A stretch of DNA of 64,000 bases from Paenibacillus radicis (ex Gao et al. 2016) (lineage in GTDB: Bacteria; Bacillota; Bacilli; Paenibacillales; Paenibacillaceae): assembly GCF_014641555.1 (NCBI RefSeq), contig NZ_BMHY01000006.1:62001-126000 (forward strand). The letters are read 5' to 3'. This document shows positions 17,382 through 27,650 of this stretch, in pieces. Below the pieces are notes generated by a model. The model ran no database searches and had not been told where the DNA came from. It worked only from the letters and a program-made list of their open reading frames with translations. The position numbers and the translations under genes were made by a program. The stretch's first letter is position 1. The number at the start of each line of letters is the position of its first letter.

Positions 17382-17807
17382 TTATTTGAAAATCGGGAAT
17401 TTCATAAAGTAAATAACAACGACATAAAGCACAAGCACGATCAGACTGAATACGCGAGCCTTTGCAATATACGCCGTTGCGCTTTGGCCGTCCTGAATGG
17501 AAGAAACGATACGCTTAAGCGGCTTCGTCATAATGCCCGAAATTGCAGCGATTGCAAGGAACAGCAGCGTAACGATAATCATCCAGACGACTGTGTAATC
17601 ATTTTGTGACATCAGATAGCCGCCTGTAAGCAGCTGTACGATCAAGAAATACTGGGCAATCCGGTTCGCTGTAACGAGACCGTCAGCAAGACCGCCTTGT
17701 CCGCCCCCATTAAGCTTGGACGCTCTGCCGACCATAAACGGCAAAACGACGTAAAAGCCCATTCCGACCGCTCCAAGCACGTGCAAAAATAACATCGTGT
17801 TAAACAT
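17382..17807 (-). CDS. Small four-helix membrane protein, DUF2269/CopD-like
   Basis: 141 aa from ATG 17807, with AGGAGG 8 nt upstream; a longer frame to 17867 is not needed. Four hydrophobic segments are visible, the first MLFLHVLGAVGMGFYVVLPF and the last VFSLIVLVLYVVVIYFMKF. The His in the first helix (FLHVLGA) is reminiscent of haem- or copper-linked small membrane proteins, but this is weak. The function is unknown. It lies alone between recQ and the kinase operon, all on the minus strand. Confidence 0.65.
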   Translation of the reverse strand: MFNTMLFLHVLGAVGMGFYVVLPFMVGRASKLNGGGQGGLADGLVTANRIAQYFLIVQLLTGGYLMSQNDYTVVWMIIVTLLFLAIAAISGIMTKPLKRIVSSIQDGQSATAYIAKARVFSLIVLVLYVVVIYFMKFPIFK

Positions 17808-17888
17808 TAAACTGCCTCCTACATCTTTAATTAATCTACCAACTAGTATACTAAATGATTGTAACAATTACAAAAGAAAGCGCTGCAT

Positions 17889-20057
17889 CTATTCCGATTT
17901 GAAGCCGTATTTGTAAATGACCCCGTGGATGGCAAAATAGTCGACCTCATCCGGCAGCGCATCCTTAATCGGACGCAGCTTGTCCGCGCTCAGCTCGCGG
18001 ATAACATCGATAATTTGCTGCTCGTATGACTCCGGAATTACACGGCTCCAATCGAGCTCCAGCCCTTCCTCAGCGCAGCGGATAATATGCCCCTCTACTG
18101 TGACCCGGCTCATTCCCCGTTCAGCAGCAACTTCCTGCGGGGACAGACCTGCATTGAACATCTCCAGCGACAAGACGTGGCTTGGCGAGCTGTCTGCTCC
18201 TCCTGAGGAGGCCGGGCGCTCAACTGGACGCCGGACAGCACTCCTCGCAGCAGAAGCAGCCGCAGCCGTTGCCGGATCTCCTGCAAATTGCTCAATAATG
18301 GCGAGCAGCTCTTCGCCATATTTGCCTGCTTTCGCAGCGCCGATCCCTTTCACTTGAAGCAATTGCTCTTCCGTTAAAGGCTGAACGTCAGTCAGCTCCT
18401 TCAGTGTCGCATCGAAGAACAGCATAAACGGCGGCACATTTTCCCTTGCGGCCGTCTCTTTGCGCCATTGCTTGAGCGCATCAAACAACGGCGACGACGC
18501 TGCACCGCTTGACGAGGCACTTCGCTTCACCGTCATTCGCAGACGCTGCATGACGGTCTCTTTGCCTTCCAGAACCGGCAGTGCGCTAGCTGCGAGCGAG
18601 ACGGTTGGATACTGCCCGTCGCTCATGCGCAAATAACCTTCCGCGACCAGCCAATACAGCCAATCGGCAATTTCTTTCTCCGGCCAATTGTTAAACAAGC
18701 CATAGGTAGTAAGCCGATCAAGTCCAAACTCCAGCAGCCGTTTGTCTCTAGAGCCCTTTAACACTTTAGCCGCCATCGTAACGCCAAAACGGCCCCTCAT
18801 CCGGCCAACGCAAGACAATGCCTTCTGCGCCTCCGACGTCCGGTCGACGAGCTCGCTTTTGTCTAGACAGCTGCTGCACTTGCCGCAAGGCTCTACGCCC
18901 TTCTCGCCGAAATAATCGACAATAAACTGCTGCAGGCAGCGCTGTGTACGGCTATAGTTCATCATCGTGTAAAGCTTGCTTTGCTGTACCGATTTGCGGT
19001 CCGTATCGCCGGTGCCTTGTTCAATCAAAAACCGCTGCACCTGCACGTCCTGCGGCTCAAACAGCAGCACGCATTCACTTTCCTCGCCATCGCGCCCAGC
19101 CCGGCCCGCCTCTTGGTAGTAGGACTCGATGTCGCCCGGCATTTGCCAATGAACGACGAACCGCACGTTTGGCTTGTCGATCCCCATGCCGAATGCGTTT
19201 GTGGCAACCATGACGCGAAGCTCGTCGAAGCGGAATCGCTCTTGAGCAGAAGCCCGGTCCGTATCCGACATTCCGCCATGATATTTGCCCGCAGCGATTC
19301 CTTTCCGAATCAACAGCTCTTCTACTTGCTCCGCTTCCTTACGCGTTGCGGTATAGATAATACCGGATTGCTCCTCGCGTTCAGCCAGAAACTTTTGCAG
19401 AAACTGCTTTTTGTCCCCGCCGCTTACGACGGAGAGAGACAGGTTCGGTCTAGCAAAGCCTGTAACGAACACATTCGGCTGACGCAAACCGAGCATTGCG
19501 GAAATATCCTCCGCAACCTCTGTCGTTGCTGTGGCTGTAAAAGCCGCTACAAGCGGGCGGTTGGCAAGCCGGCCGATCCAGCCAGCAAGCTGCCGGTAGC
19601 TTGGACGGAAGTCATGTCCCCACTGTGAGACGCAATGCGCTTCATCAATGGCGATGAGCGGAATGTTCATCTGCGCGGACAAGCTGTCGAACATCGGCGC
19701 ATCTAATCGCTCCGGCGCGACATAGAGCAGCTTATATTCGCCGCTCATTGCCCGGTGCAGAACGTCGCGGTATTCACTGGCACTAAGCGAACTGTTCAAA
19801 AAAGCCGCCGGAACACCAATCCGATTAAGAGTATCGACCTGATCCTTCATCAGTGAAATGAGCGGGGAAATGACAAGCGTCGTACCCGGCAAAAGCAGCG
19901 AAGGTATTTGGTAGCAGACCGATTTCCCTCCCCCGGTCGGCAAAATAGCAAGCGTGTCTTTGCCCTGCATAATGCCGGAAATAATATCTTCCTGCCCCGG
20001 CCGGAAAGTATCGTAGCCGTATACTCTTTTCAGCTCTTCCTTTGCTTGCTCTAGCAT
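17889..20057 (-). CDS. recQ: ATP-dependent DNA helicase RecQ
   Basis: 3'-5' helicase for recombination and replication-fork repair. Walker A is LPTGGGKSVCYQIP and the DEAH box is IDEAHCVSQWGHDFR; then comes helicase motif VI QEAGRAGRDG. The RecQ zinc site (Cys residues in CLQQFIVDYFGEKGVEPCGKC) and an HRDC domain (about 510-585, FDALKQWRKETAARENVPP) are present. After a Ser/Ala-rich linker the last 100 residues form a helix-turn-helix of the HTH_40 type (AGLSPQEVAAERGMSRVTV). ATG 20057 was chosen because GGAGGG sits 6 nt before it; an ATG at 20063 touches that site. About 722 aa. Confidence 0.95.
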   Translation of the reverse strand: MLEQAKEELKRVYGYDTFRPGQEDIISGIMQGKDTLAILPTGGGKSVCYQIPSLLLPGTTLVISPLISLMKDQVDTLNRIGVPAAFLNSSLSASEYRDVLHRAMSGEYKLLYVAPERLDAPMFDSLSAQMNIPLIAIDEAHCVSQWGHDFRPSYRQLAGWIGRLANRPLVAAFTATATTEVAEDISAMLGLRQPNVFVTGFARPNLSLSVVSGGDKKQFLQKFLAEREEQSGIIYTATRKEAEQVEELLIRKGIAAGKYHGGMSDTDRASAQERFRFDELRVMVATNAFGMGIDKPNVRFVVHWQMPGDIESYYQEAGRAGRDGEESECVLLFEPQDVQVQRFLIEQGTGDTDRKSVQQSKLYTMMNYSRTQRCLQQFIVDYFGEKGVEPCGKCSSCLDKSELVDRTSEAQKALSCVGRMRGRFGVTMAAKVLKGSRDKRLLEFGLDRLTTYGLFNNWPEKEIADWLYWLVAEGYLRMSDGQYPTVSLAASALPVLEGKETVMQRLRMTVKRSASSSGAASSPLFDALKQWRKETAARENVPPFMLFFDATLKELTDVQPLTEEQLLQVKGIGAAKAGKYGEELLAIIEQFAGDPATAAAASAARSAVRRPVERPASSGGADSSPSHVLSLEMFNAGLSPQEVAAERGMSRVTVEGHIIRCAEEGLELDWSRVIPESYEQQIIDVIRELSADKLRPIKDALPDEVDYFAIHGVIYKYGFKSE

Positions 20058-20087
20058 CCTCATCCCTCCGTTTGTTTATCTAAATAG

Positions 20088-20123
20088 TAAAAGAGGACCC
20101 TGCAGTTAACTGTCAGGGTCCTC
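20088..20123 (-). terminator. Intrinsic terminator after mdh
   Basis: Perfect 10-bp stem GAGGACCCTG/CAGGGTCCTC with an imperfect inner loop. The minus-strand copy is followed by TTTTACT. It ends the citZ-icd-mdh operon before recQ. Confidence 0.8.
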
Positions 20124-20162
20124 CCGAACTTGCTTTATAAGACTCGCAGGCTAATTCGTCGA

Positions 20163-21104
20163 TTAAGCTGTTACGACTTCGATGACACTGCGAACGGACG
20201 CGGCGGATTTATCAAGCGCCGCTTTCTCGTCTGCTGTCAGCTCCAGTTCGATTACTTTCTCGATGCCGTCGCCGCCGATTATGGTAGGCACGCCCATGAA
20301 CAAATCATCATAGCCGTATTCGCCTTCCAGCAAAGCGATAACCGGAAGAATCCGTTTCTTGTCCTTCAGTATCGCTTCCGTCATTTGAACGAGCGATGCT
20401 GCAGGCGCGTAATAAGCACTGCCGTTGCCTAGCAGGCTAACAATTTCGCCGCCGCCTACGCGTGCACGCTGCACGATGGCTTCAATCCGGTCAGCCGGTA
20501 TAAGCTTCTCGATTGGAATGCCGCCCACGTTGGAATAGCGAACGAGCGGAACCATATCATCGCCATGGCCGCCAAGCACGAAGCCGCGAACGTCTTCGAC
20601 GGATACGTTAAGCTCTTGCGCGATAAAGGTGCAATAGCGTGCCGTATCCAGTACGCCTGACTGGCCAATAACGCGGTTTTTTGGAAAACCAAGCGTTTGG
20701 TAGGCGACATAGGTCATCGCATCAACCGGGTTGCTTAGAATAATAACGTAAGCATTTGGGCTGGTTGCTTTTACGTTCTCGCAGACCGATTTCACGATAC
20801 CCGCATTTGTATTCACAAGATCGTCTCGGCTCATGCCAGGCTTGCGGGCAATCCCTGCCGTAATAATGACGATATCGGAATCTTTTGTATCTTCATAATT
20901 GGACGTGCCAATGATGTTGGAGTCAATACCTTGAACCGGCGTAGATTCCAGCATGTCGAGAGCTTTACCCTTTGTAGGGTTCTCCAGCTGCGGAATGTCA
21001 ACGAGAACCACGTCGCCCAGCTCTTTTTGCGCAGCCATTAAAGCTGTAGTCGCACCAGTGAAGCCTGCGCCCACGACCGTAATTTTTCTTCGTTTGATAG
21101 CCAT
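20163..21104 (-). CDS. mdh: Malate dehydrogenase (LDH-like type)
   Basis: NAD-dependent oxidation of malate to oxaloacetate in the TCA cycle. The Rossmann start [17 protein letters not shown] is present, the specificity loop [18 protein letters not shown] has Arg (malate rather than lactate), and the catalytic His is in [12 protein letters not shown]. Starting at ATG 21104 it has 313 aa, the usual size, with GGAGG 11 nt upstream. Third gene of citZ-icd-mdh, as in Bacillus. Confidence 0.96.
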   Translation of the reverse strand: MAIKRRKITVVGAGFTGATTALMAAQKELGDVVLVDIPQLENPTKGKALDMLESTPVQGIDSNIIGTSNYEDTKDSDIVIITAGIARKPGMSRDDLVNTNAGIVKSVCENVKATSPNAYVIILSNPVDAMTYVAYQTLGFPKNRVIGQSGVLDTARYCTFIAQELNVSVEDVRGFVLGGHGDDMVPLVRYSNVGGIPIEKLIPADRIEAIVQRARVGGGEIVSLLGNGSAYYAPAASLVQMTEAILKDKKRILPVIALLEGEYGYDDLFMGVPTIIGGDGIEKVIELELTADEKAALDKSAASVRSVIEVVTA

Positions 21105-21144
21105 TTCAGATATAACCTCCTCTGTAGATGTCAAAAGTCAGAAA

Positions 21145-22440
21145 CTACATGTTTTTAATAACTTCGTCAGCGAACGCGGAGCATTTCACTTCGGTTGCGC
21201 CTTCCATCAGACGTGCAAAGTCATAAGTAACGGTTTTGTTGTTGATGGAAGCTTCCATACCTTTGTAGATCAGGTCAGCCGCTTCTTGCCAGCCCAGGTG
21301 CTCAAGCATCATAACGCCGGAGAGGATAACCGATCCAGGGTTTACAACGTCTTTGTCTGCATATTTAGGAGCTGTGCCGTGAGTCGCTTCGAAGATCGCG
21401 TGGCCAGTCAGGTAGTTGATGTTTGCGCCAGGAGCGATGCCGATGCCGCCTACTTGAGCTGCCAGAGCGTCGGACAGGTAGTCGCCGTTCAGGTTCAGCG
21501 TAGCGATAACGTCAAAGTCAGTTGGACGAGTCAGAACTTGTTGCAAAGCGATATCAGCAATTGCGTCTTTTACGACGATTTTGCCAGCTGCTTCAGCATC
21601 AGCTTGTGCTTTGTTTGCTGCATCAGTGCCTTCTGCTTCTTTAATGCGGTCATATTGACCCCAAGTGAAAGTTTGTTCAGCAAACTCTTGCTCAGCCACT
21701 TCGTAGCCCCAGTTTTTGAACGCGCCTTCTGTAAATTTCATGATGTTGCCTTTGTGTACGAGTGTAACTGTTTTTTTGCCGTGCTTGATCGCATACTCGA
21801 TCGCAGCGCGAGCCAGACGTTTCGAACCTTCTGCGGATACTGGCTTGATGCCGATACCGGAAGTTTCAGGGAAACGGATTTTGTTAACGCCCATTTCGTT
21901 TTGCAGGAACTCGATTACTTTCTTCACTTCTGCAGAACCTTCTTGGTACTCGATACCCGCATAGATATCCTCTGTGTTCTCACGGAAGATAACCATGTCT
22001 ACGAGCTCAGGACGTTTAACCGGGGAAGGTACGCCGTCGAAGTAACGCACAGGACGCAGGCAAACGTACAGATCAAGCTCTTGACGAAGCGCAACGTTCA
22101 GGGAACGGATGCCGCCGCCGATTGGCGTAGTCAAAGGACCTTTGATTGCAACGATGTATTCGCGGATTGCAGTCAGCGTATCAGCTGGCAGCCACTCGCC
22201 ATATTCGTTGAATGCTTTTTCGCCTGCAAAAACTTCGTACCAAGCGATTTTTTTGCTGCCGCCATATGCTTTGTCAACTGCTGCGTCAAGAACGCGTTTG
22301 GATGCGCGCCAGATGTCGCGGCCTGTGCCGTCGCCTTCGATGAAAGGGATAATTGGGTTGTTAGGTACTTGCAGCAAGCCGTTGTCAATCGTAATTTGGT
22401 CGCCTTCAGTAGGAAGTGCGTATTTTTCGAATTGTGCCAT
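21145..22440 (-). CDS. icd: Isocitrate dehydrogenase, NADP-dependent
   Basis: Oxidative decarboxylation of isocitrate to 2-oxoglutarate. 431 aa. The isocitrate/phosphorylation loop [34 protein letters not shown] and the nucleotide-binding [13 protein letters not shown] are all visible. AGGAGG lies 9 nt before the ATG. Middle gene of citZ-icd-mdh. Confidence 0.97.
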   Translation of the reverse strand: MAQFEKYALPTEGDQITIDNGLLQVPNNPIIPFIEGDGTGRDIWRASKRVLDAAVDKAYGGSKKIAWYEVFAGEKAFNEYGEWLPADTLTAIREYIVAIKGPLTTPIGGGIRSLNVALRQELDLYVCLRPVRYFDGVPSPVKRPELVDMVIFRENTEDIYAGIEYQEGSAEVKKVIEFLQNEMGVNKIRFPETSGIGIKPVSAEGSKRLARAAIEYAIKHGKKTVTLVHKGNIMKFTEGAFKNWGYEVAEQEFAEQTFTWGQYDRIKEAEGTDAANKAQADAEAAGKIVVKDAIADIALQQVLTRPTDFDVIATLNLNGDYLSDALAAQVGGIGIAPGANINYLTGHAIFEATHGTAPKYADKDVVNPGSVILSGVMMLEHLGWQEAADLIYKGMEASINNKTVTYDFARLMEGATEVKCSAFADEVIKNM

Positions 22441-22566
22441 GATTAGTATTCCTCCTAGAATGTTTGGTATGAAAAGCTGGCTGCGGCCCGAAGACCGCGG
22501 AAAAGGAGAACGAACGCCTGTCCGTTCCCTGCTCTCTTGGGCGCAATGGCCCGCACGGAATAAAAA

Positions 22567-23679
22567 TTAACGCTGTTCGATCGGAATGTACTTGGCGTTG
22601 ACCGGACCGACATAGTCGGCACGCGGACGGATAAGACGGTTGTCTTGGTATTGCTCCAAGATATGTGCGCTCCAGCCCGAAACGCGGCTGATTGCAAAGA
22701 TTGGGGTGAACAAATCACGAGGAATGTTCAAATTCGTGTACACGGAAGCCGAGTAGAAATCGACATTTGGCTTCAAGCCTTTTTGGCCGGTAACCAATTC
22801 TTCGATTTTGATCGACATATCGTACAGCTCCATGTTGCCCGTCAATTTGCCGAGCTCACGGGACATATGCTGCAGATGCTTCGCGCGAGGGTCCCCGTCT
22901 TTGTAGACGCGGTGCCCAAAGCCCATAATTTTTTGCTTGTTGGCAAGTGCATTGTTGATATAGCTTTCAACGTTGCCGATGGAGCCGATTTCTTCAAGCA
23001 TCACCATAACGGCCTCGTTCGCACCGCCGTGAAGCGGACCTTTCAAAGCGCCGATTGCGGAAGTTACGCCCGAGTAAATGTCGGAAAGCGTAGCTACCGT
23101 TACGCGGCCTGCAAACGTAGAAGCGTTCAACTCGTGATCAGCATGCAGTACAAGTGCTTGATCCAGCGCTTTAACCGCAACTTCCTCCGGCTCGTTGCCT
23201 GTCAGCATATACAAGAAGTTGTAAGCGATCGATACGCCTTTCTTCGGAGCAACAGGTTCCTTTCCTTCACGAATGCGCGCGAAAGCCGCGATAACAGTCG
23301 GGAGCTGCGCTTGAAGCTTAATTGCTTTCAGCTGATTAGCTTCCGGCGACATGTCGTTCGCGGTTGGATCGTATAGTCCCAGGCTCGATACAGCTGTACG
23401 AAGAGCAGCCATCGAGTTGGAATTTTGCGGATACAATTTGATTTGTTGAATGACTTGCGCTGGGATAGCGGCGTGCTCATCCAGCTTCGCTTGCAGCTCA
23501 TCCAGCTCCGCACGGTTAGGAAGCTTGCCATACCACAGCAGATAAGCTACCTCTTCAAAAGTTGCATGTTCTGCAAGATCATCGATATTAATACCGCGAT
23601 ATGTCAGTACGCCATCAATTATGGAGCTGATGGACGACGAAGCGGCGACAATGCCTTCAAGACCTTTAGTGGCTGTCAT
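22567..23679 (-). CDS. citZ: Citrate synthase
   Basis: Condenses acetyl-CoA and oxaloacetate. From ATG 23679, with AAAGGAG 10 nt upstream, it has 370 aa, right for the small Gram-positive type; a frame to 23778 would add 33 residues not expected in the family. Conserved catalytic parts are HADHELNASTFAGRV, the GALKGPLHGGANEAVM loop with its His and FGHRVYKDGDPRA; the active-site Asp lies in KPNVDFYSASVY. First gene of citZ-icd-mdh. A promoter and a CcpC-like site lie upstream. Confidence 0.96.
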   Translation of the reverse strand: MTATKGLEGIVAASSSISSIIDGVLTYRGINIDDLAEHATFEEVAYLLWYGKLPNRAELDELQAKLDEHAAIPAQVIQQIKLYPQNSNSMAALRTAVSSLGLYDPTANDMSPEANQLKAIKLQAQLPTVIAAFARIREGKEPVAPKKGVSIAYNFLYMLTGNEPEEVAVKALDQALVLHADHELNASTFAGRVTVATLSDIYSGVTSAIGALKGPLHGGANEAVMVMLEEIGSIGNVESYINNALANKQKIMGFGHRVYKDGDPRAKHLQHMSRELGKLTGNMELYDMSIKIEELVTGQKGLKPNVDFYSASVYTNLNIPRDLFTPIFAISRVSGWSAHILEQYQDNRLIRPRADYVGPVNAKYIPIEQR

Positions 23680-23746
23680 CGTTTTCTCTCCTTTAACTGG
23701 AAATATAACCGAAATGTTAGGATTCGAGTAAGTCTTCACGCTATTA

Positions 23747-23775
23747 ATCATAAATGATTTCGCGTATGAAGTGAA
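23747..23775 (-). promoter_or_regulatory. Sigma-A-type promoter for citZ
   Basis: On the minus strand TTCACT (23775-23770), a 17-bp spacer and TATGAT (23752-23747), about 70 bp before the citZ start codon. Confidence 0.55.
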
Positions 23776-23786
23776 CAAATCCGCAC

Positions 23787-23801
23787 ATAAAATTGCTTTA
23801 T
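23787..23801 (-). promoter_or_regulatory. CcpC-type operator upstream of citZ
   Basis: Exact ATAA-N7-TTAT dyad, the form of the citrate-responsive CcpC box of Bacillus citZ and citB promoters. It lies 11 bp upstream of the predicted -35. A second, looser copy with N8 spacing is near 23810-23825. The ccpC gene is not in the window. Confidence 0.45.
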
Positions 23802-23976
23802 CGACGCCATAAATGATTTTTTATCACTTATACACGACATGCACACTCTGCTGCATTTTACCCTATTCCATGCCGAATTAATCATTAAGATCCTTTCATC
23901 GCCCGCCCCTGCCAATTGTGTTAGAATGAATAAATCAAATGACGAACTCTACTTTCACAACGGCGGAGGATCTAAC

Positions 23977-25512
23977 ATGACGGAACAACGGATCGGCATC
24001 ATCGACATAGGCTCCAACTCAGTCCGGCTCGTCATTTACGAGCGGACGGCAAGCGGAGCGCATAGAGTCATCGACGGCAGCAAACGGCCGGCTCGCCTTA
24101 GCGAGCGCATCGATGACAATGGCAACTTAACGCAAGAAGCATTGCGCGAACTGCTTGGCACCTTGAACCATTTCCGCCTGATTTGCGCGCATAATCGGGT
24201 TGGCCATATTAGAGCCGTTGCGACGGCTGCCATTCGCAATGCTGCGAATCGGGATGAAGTGCTTGCAGCCATTCAGTCGGAAAGCGGCATCGCCATTGAA
24301 CTGCTGTCAGGCGTAGACGAAGCGACTTACGGCTTTCTTGGCATGATTAACGCGATGGACGTGCAAGACGGCTTTCTGGTCGACATCGGCGGCGGAAGCA
24401 CCGAAGTATCGCTGTTTCAGGGCCGGGAACTCGTTCAATCATTTTCTTTCCCGTTTGGCTGCGTCAATCTTCACCGGCGGTTTGCAGCTAAAGGCGGCAT
24501 GCTGACCGACGAAGGCTTGCAGGCTCTGGAGCGTTATGTCGCAGAAGCTGTCGCAGCTGTGCCCTGGCTCACGAAGTATCCTTCTCTGCCGTTAATTGGC
24601 GTAGGAGGAACGGCCCGCGCACTCGGCAAAGTTCATCAAGCGGCTGTCAAATATCCATTTACGCAAACCCATAACTATCCGATGACCGGCTTGGCCGTAG
24701 ACAATCTCTTCAATGAACTGTACCGCACCCCGCTGGATAAGCGCCGCAAATTTCCGGGCTTGTCCAAGGATCGGGCCGATGTCATCGTGCCCGGGCTCGC
24801 TGTCATGCGGCTTCTGTACAGGACGATAAAAGCTTCGCATTACCGGATTTGCGGTTCTGGACTGCGTGACGGCCTGTTTCATGATACCCGTTTTCCCGGA
24901 CGCCCCAAACATCAGAATCCGCTGGCTTTCAGTATACAAAACTTAAGCGCCCTTCATCCGGCGGTGCCGCAGCAGCATGTCATGCAGGTCAATCGACTCG
25001 CTCTACAGCTATTTGATGAACTGCATCCGTCCCATCTGCTTGCCAATCGCGAGCGCATTTTGCTGGACGCAGCCTCAAGCCTGTTCCGGATCGGCGGCTC
25101 GATCGATTACTATGAATACGCCAAGCATACGTTTTATCTAATCGTCAATTCACATCTCAACGGGTTGTCACACCGCGAAATATTGATGATTGGCGCCATT
25201 GCCTCTTATAAAAGCAAGAACCGCGTTCGCCAGCAGCTCAATGATTATAAAGAACTGCTGAATGAAACCGACTTCGATACGGTCTACAAGCTCGGAACGC
25301 TGCTTCAGCTGGCTGCTGCGCTCGACCGCAGTGAAACGCAGGCTATCGGCAGGCTGGAAGTCGAACATGCTGCCGGCGGCCAGCTGCTTCTGCGGCCGGT
25401 GCGTTTTAGCGGATCGCTTACGCTGGAAAGACAGGAAGTCGAAGAACTATCGTCCGACTTCAAAAAATTATGGGGCACTGCCCCGTTATTGGATGAGACG
25501 GATTACACATAA
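23977..25512 (+). CDS. ppx: Ppx/GppA exopolyphosphatase-family protein
   Basis: Degrades long-chain polyphosphate and/or pppGpp. The ASKHA-fold N terminus IGIIDIGSNSVRLVIYE and the second phosphate loop GFLVDIGGGSTEVSLFQ are clear. A helical HD-like region follows (RERILLDAASSLFRIGG). The start at ATG 23977 is set by GGAGGA 8 nt upstream and the family N terminus; 512 aa. It runs convergent with ppk, the last 10 bp of the two genes overlapping, so synthesis and breakdown of polyphosphate are encoded side by side. Confidence 0.92.
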   Translation: MTEQRIGIIDIGSNSVRLVIYERTASGAHRVIDGSKRPARLSERIDDNGNLTQEALRELLGTLNHFRLICAHNRVGHIRAVATAAIRNAANRDEVLAAIQSESGIAIELLSGVDEATYGFLGMINAMDVQDGFLVDIGGGSTEVSLFQGRELVQSFSFPFGCVNLHRRFAAKGGMLTDEGLQALERYVAEAVAAVPWLTKYPSLPLIGVGGTARALGKVHQAAVKYPFTQTHNYPMTGLAVDNLFNELYRTPLDKRRKFPGLSKDRADVIVPGLAVMRLLYRTIKASHYRICGSGLRDGLFHDTRFPGRPKHQNPLAFSIQNLSALHPAVPQQHVMQVNRLALQLFDELHPSHLLANRERILLDAASSLFRIGGSIDYYEYAKHTFYLIVNSHLNGLSHREILMIGAIASYKSKNRVRQQLNDYKELLNETDFDTVYKLGTLLQLAAALDRSETQAIGRLEVEHAAGGQLLLRPVRFSGSLTLERQEVEELSSDFKKLWGTAPLLDETDYT

Positions 25513-27566
25513 CTTTTCCATTGCGGGATAGCGCGAGCGGCAAATTGGCTGCGGAACGGCAGCAGCTCATTCACGACATGCGCATACGAACCGTTAGGCT
25601 GCAGCTCTCTTGCTTTGACATTGTCATTCAAGTTGAGCTGCAGCATATTAATAAGCGTCTTCCGAAGCTCAGGATCAAACACCGGGCACATCAGCTCGAT
25701 TCTCCGCGTCAAATTGCGCGTCATCCAATCTGCACTCGACAGATAAACTTCCTCATCCCCGCCGTTATTGAAATACATCACTCTCGCATGCTCCAGAAAA
25801 CGGTCAACGATACTGATCACTCTGATGTTTTCGCTCCGTCCAGGCACTCCTGGCCGCAAGCAGCATACACCCCTTACGATCAATACAATAGCAACACCTG
25901 CCGCAGAAGCTTCATAGAGCTTATCAATCATCTCCTGGTTGGAGAGCGAATTCATTTTGGCTATAATCCGGGCCGGTTTTCCTGCGAGAGCATTATCCCG
26001 CTCACGATCGATGAGCCTGAACAGCTTTTCTTTCAAATCACTTGGTGCCACGCCAAACGCTTTCCAATCATAAGGCGAGGAGTAGCCCGTCACCTCATTG
26101 AATAAGGCAGAAGCATCACCGCCGATTATTGGATGTGAAGTAAACAATCCGATATCGGTATACAACATTGCGGTACTATCATTGTAATTGCCGGTGCCGA
26201 CATGTACATAGCGGCGCAGCGTTCCTTGTTCACGGCGAACGACCAGCATGATTTTGGCATGCGTCTTTAAGCCCACAAGTCCGTAGACGACATGGCATCC
26301 TGCTTTTTCAAGCTGTCTCGCCCATGCGATATTGCGTTCCTCGTCGAATCTCGCCTTCAGCTCGACCACGACGGTAACTTGCTTGCCCGACTCCGCGGCT
26401 TTAGCCAACGCTTGAACGAGCGCAGAATGACCGCTGACGCGATAAAGCGTCATTTTGATCGCCAATACATCATCGTCATAGGCTGCTTGCAGCACGAAAT
26501 CGTTAACGGCTTCAAAAGACTCATACGGGTGATACATGAGAACATCCCGCTGCCTGACAACCTCGAACATATCGTCCGTCTCCTCAAACTCTTGAGGATA
26601 GACCGGATCCAGACGCTCATAGCGCAAATTGTCATGCCCTGGAATCGACAACGAGAATTTCATCAAAAAGCTCAGATCAAGCGGACCATCAATCTCGATT
26701 AAATTATCCTCGATCTCCAATTCTTCCTTCAGCAGTTCAAGCGCATACGGATGCATGCCCTTGTCAACTTCTAGACGAACCGGTATGCCCCATCGTCTCC
26801 GGCGCAGTTCTTTCTCAATTTCCGCGAGCAGATCCTCTGCATCATCCTCATTTAGTGAGAGGTCAGCGTTGCGCGTCAAACGGAATGGATGGACAGCTAT
26901 CGGCGTATAGCCGTTGAACATCGTATCGATGTATTGCTCAATAATATCCTCAAGCAGCACGAATTCCGTTTTTTTGCTGTTCATTCGGCCTGGCAGAGGT
27001 ACAAAGCGCGGTAAAATGGAAGGCACTTGAACGATGGCGAAGAGTGGTTCTTCGTCTTCTGGTTCGTTAGTTTTACTGAGCAGTACCGATAAATATAACT
27101 CTTTCGTATGTAGCAGCGGAAACGGCCTGCTCTGATCAACCGCCATCGGGGTAAGCACTGGGAACACAATTTCATGAAAATATTCGGATACCGCTTTATT
27201 TTGCGAGATGGTCAACTCATCGATTGAACGGAGGGAAATGCCTTCGCGGCCCAGCGCACGGAATACTTCCCGGTAGGTTTTATACTGGTCATGCACCATC
27301 TGGGTCGAGCGCTTAATCAACCGTTTCCATAGACCTGCAGGCGTATAGCCGGTAAAGTCTGTCCGCGTATAGCCGGCGCGTATCTGGTCTTGAATGCCTG
27401 CTACCCGCACGCTCATAAATTCATCCAAATTGCTGGATACGATTGCCAGAAACTTAACCCGCTCTAGCAGCGGATTATTGACATCCTGTGCTTCCTGCAG
27501 CACTCTTCGATTGAACTCCATCCAACTTAAATCCCTGTTGACATAGTGGGACAATTGTTTATTCAT
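25503..27566 (-). CDS. ppk: Polyphosphate kinase 1
   Basis: Reversibly polymerises ATP gamma-phosphate into polyphosphate. 687 aa with the N domain (YVNRDLSWMEFNRRVLQEA), the head domain and two PLD-like catalytic domains. The phosphorylated His is in GLKTHAKIMLVVRRE, followed by YVHVGTGNYND; the second His-rich segment is represented by YLSSADWMTRNLTRRIELM. GGGGAGG lies 9 nt before the ATG. The 3' end overlaps convergent ppx. Confidence 0.96.
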   Translation of the reverse strand: MNKQLSHYVNRDLSWMEFNRRVLQEAQDVNNPLLERVKFLAIVSSNLDEFMSVRVAGIQDQIRAGYTRTDFTGYTPAGLWKRLIKRSTQMVHDQYKTYREVFRALGREGISLRSIDELTISQNKAVSEYFHEIVFPVLTPMAVDQSRPFPLLHTKELYLSVLLSKTNEPEDEEPLFAIVQVPSILPRFVPLPGRMNSKKTEFVLLEDIIEQYIDTMFNGYTPIAVHPFRLTRNADLSLNEDDAEDLLAEIEKELRRRRWGIPVRLEVDKGMHPYALELLKEELEIEDNLIEIDGPLDLSFLMKFSLSIPGHDNLRYERLDPVYPQEFEETDDMFEVVRQRDVLMYHPYESFEAVNDFVLQAAYDDDVLAIKMTLYRVSGHSALVQALAKAAESGKQVTVVVELKARFDEERNIAWARQLEKAGCHVVYGLVGLKTHAKIMLVVRREQGTLRRYVHVGTGNYNDSTAMLYTDIGLFTSHPIIGGDASALFNEVTGYSSPYDWKAFGVAPSDLKEKLFRLIDRERDNALAGKPARIIAKMNSLSNQEMIDKLYEASAAGVAIVLIVRGVCCLRPGVPGRSENIRVISIVDRFLEHARVMYFNNGGDEEVYLSSADWMTRNLTRRIELMCPVFDPELRKTLINMLQLNLNDNVKARELQPNGSYAHVVNELLPFRSQFAARAIPQWKSYV

Positions 27567-27650
27567 GAACAGACGCCTCCCCTGTTATGCCCCTATTATG
27601 AAGGATGACTATTATAGGTATGTTAATGAATTGTAAATATGAAGTAAATC

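Noticed and set aside
20953..22446. 497-aa open frame antisense to mdh and icd
   Set aside because: icd and mdh are certain; the opposite frame is open only because of their codon use and shows no known motif.
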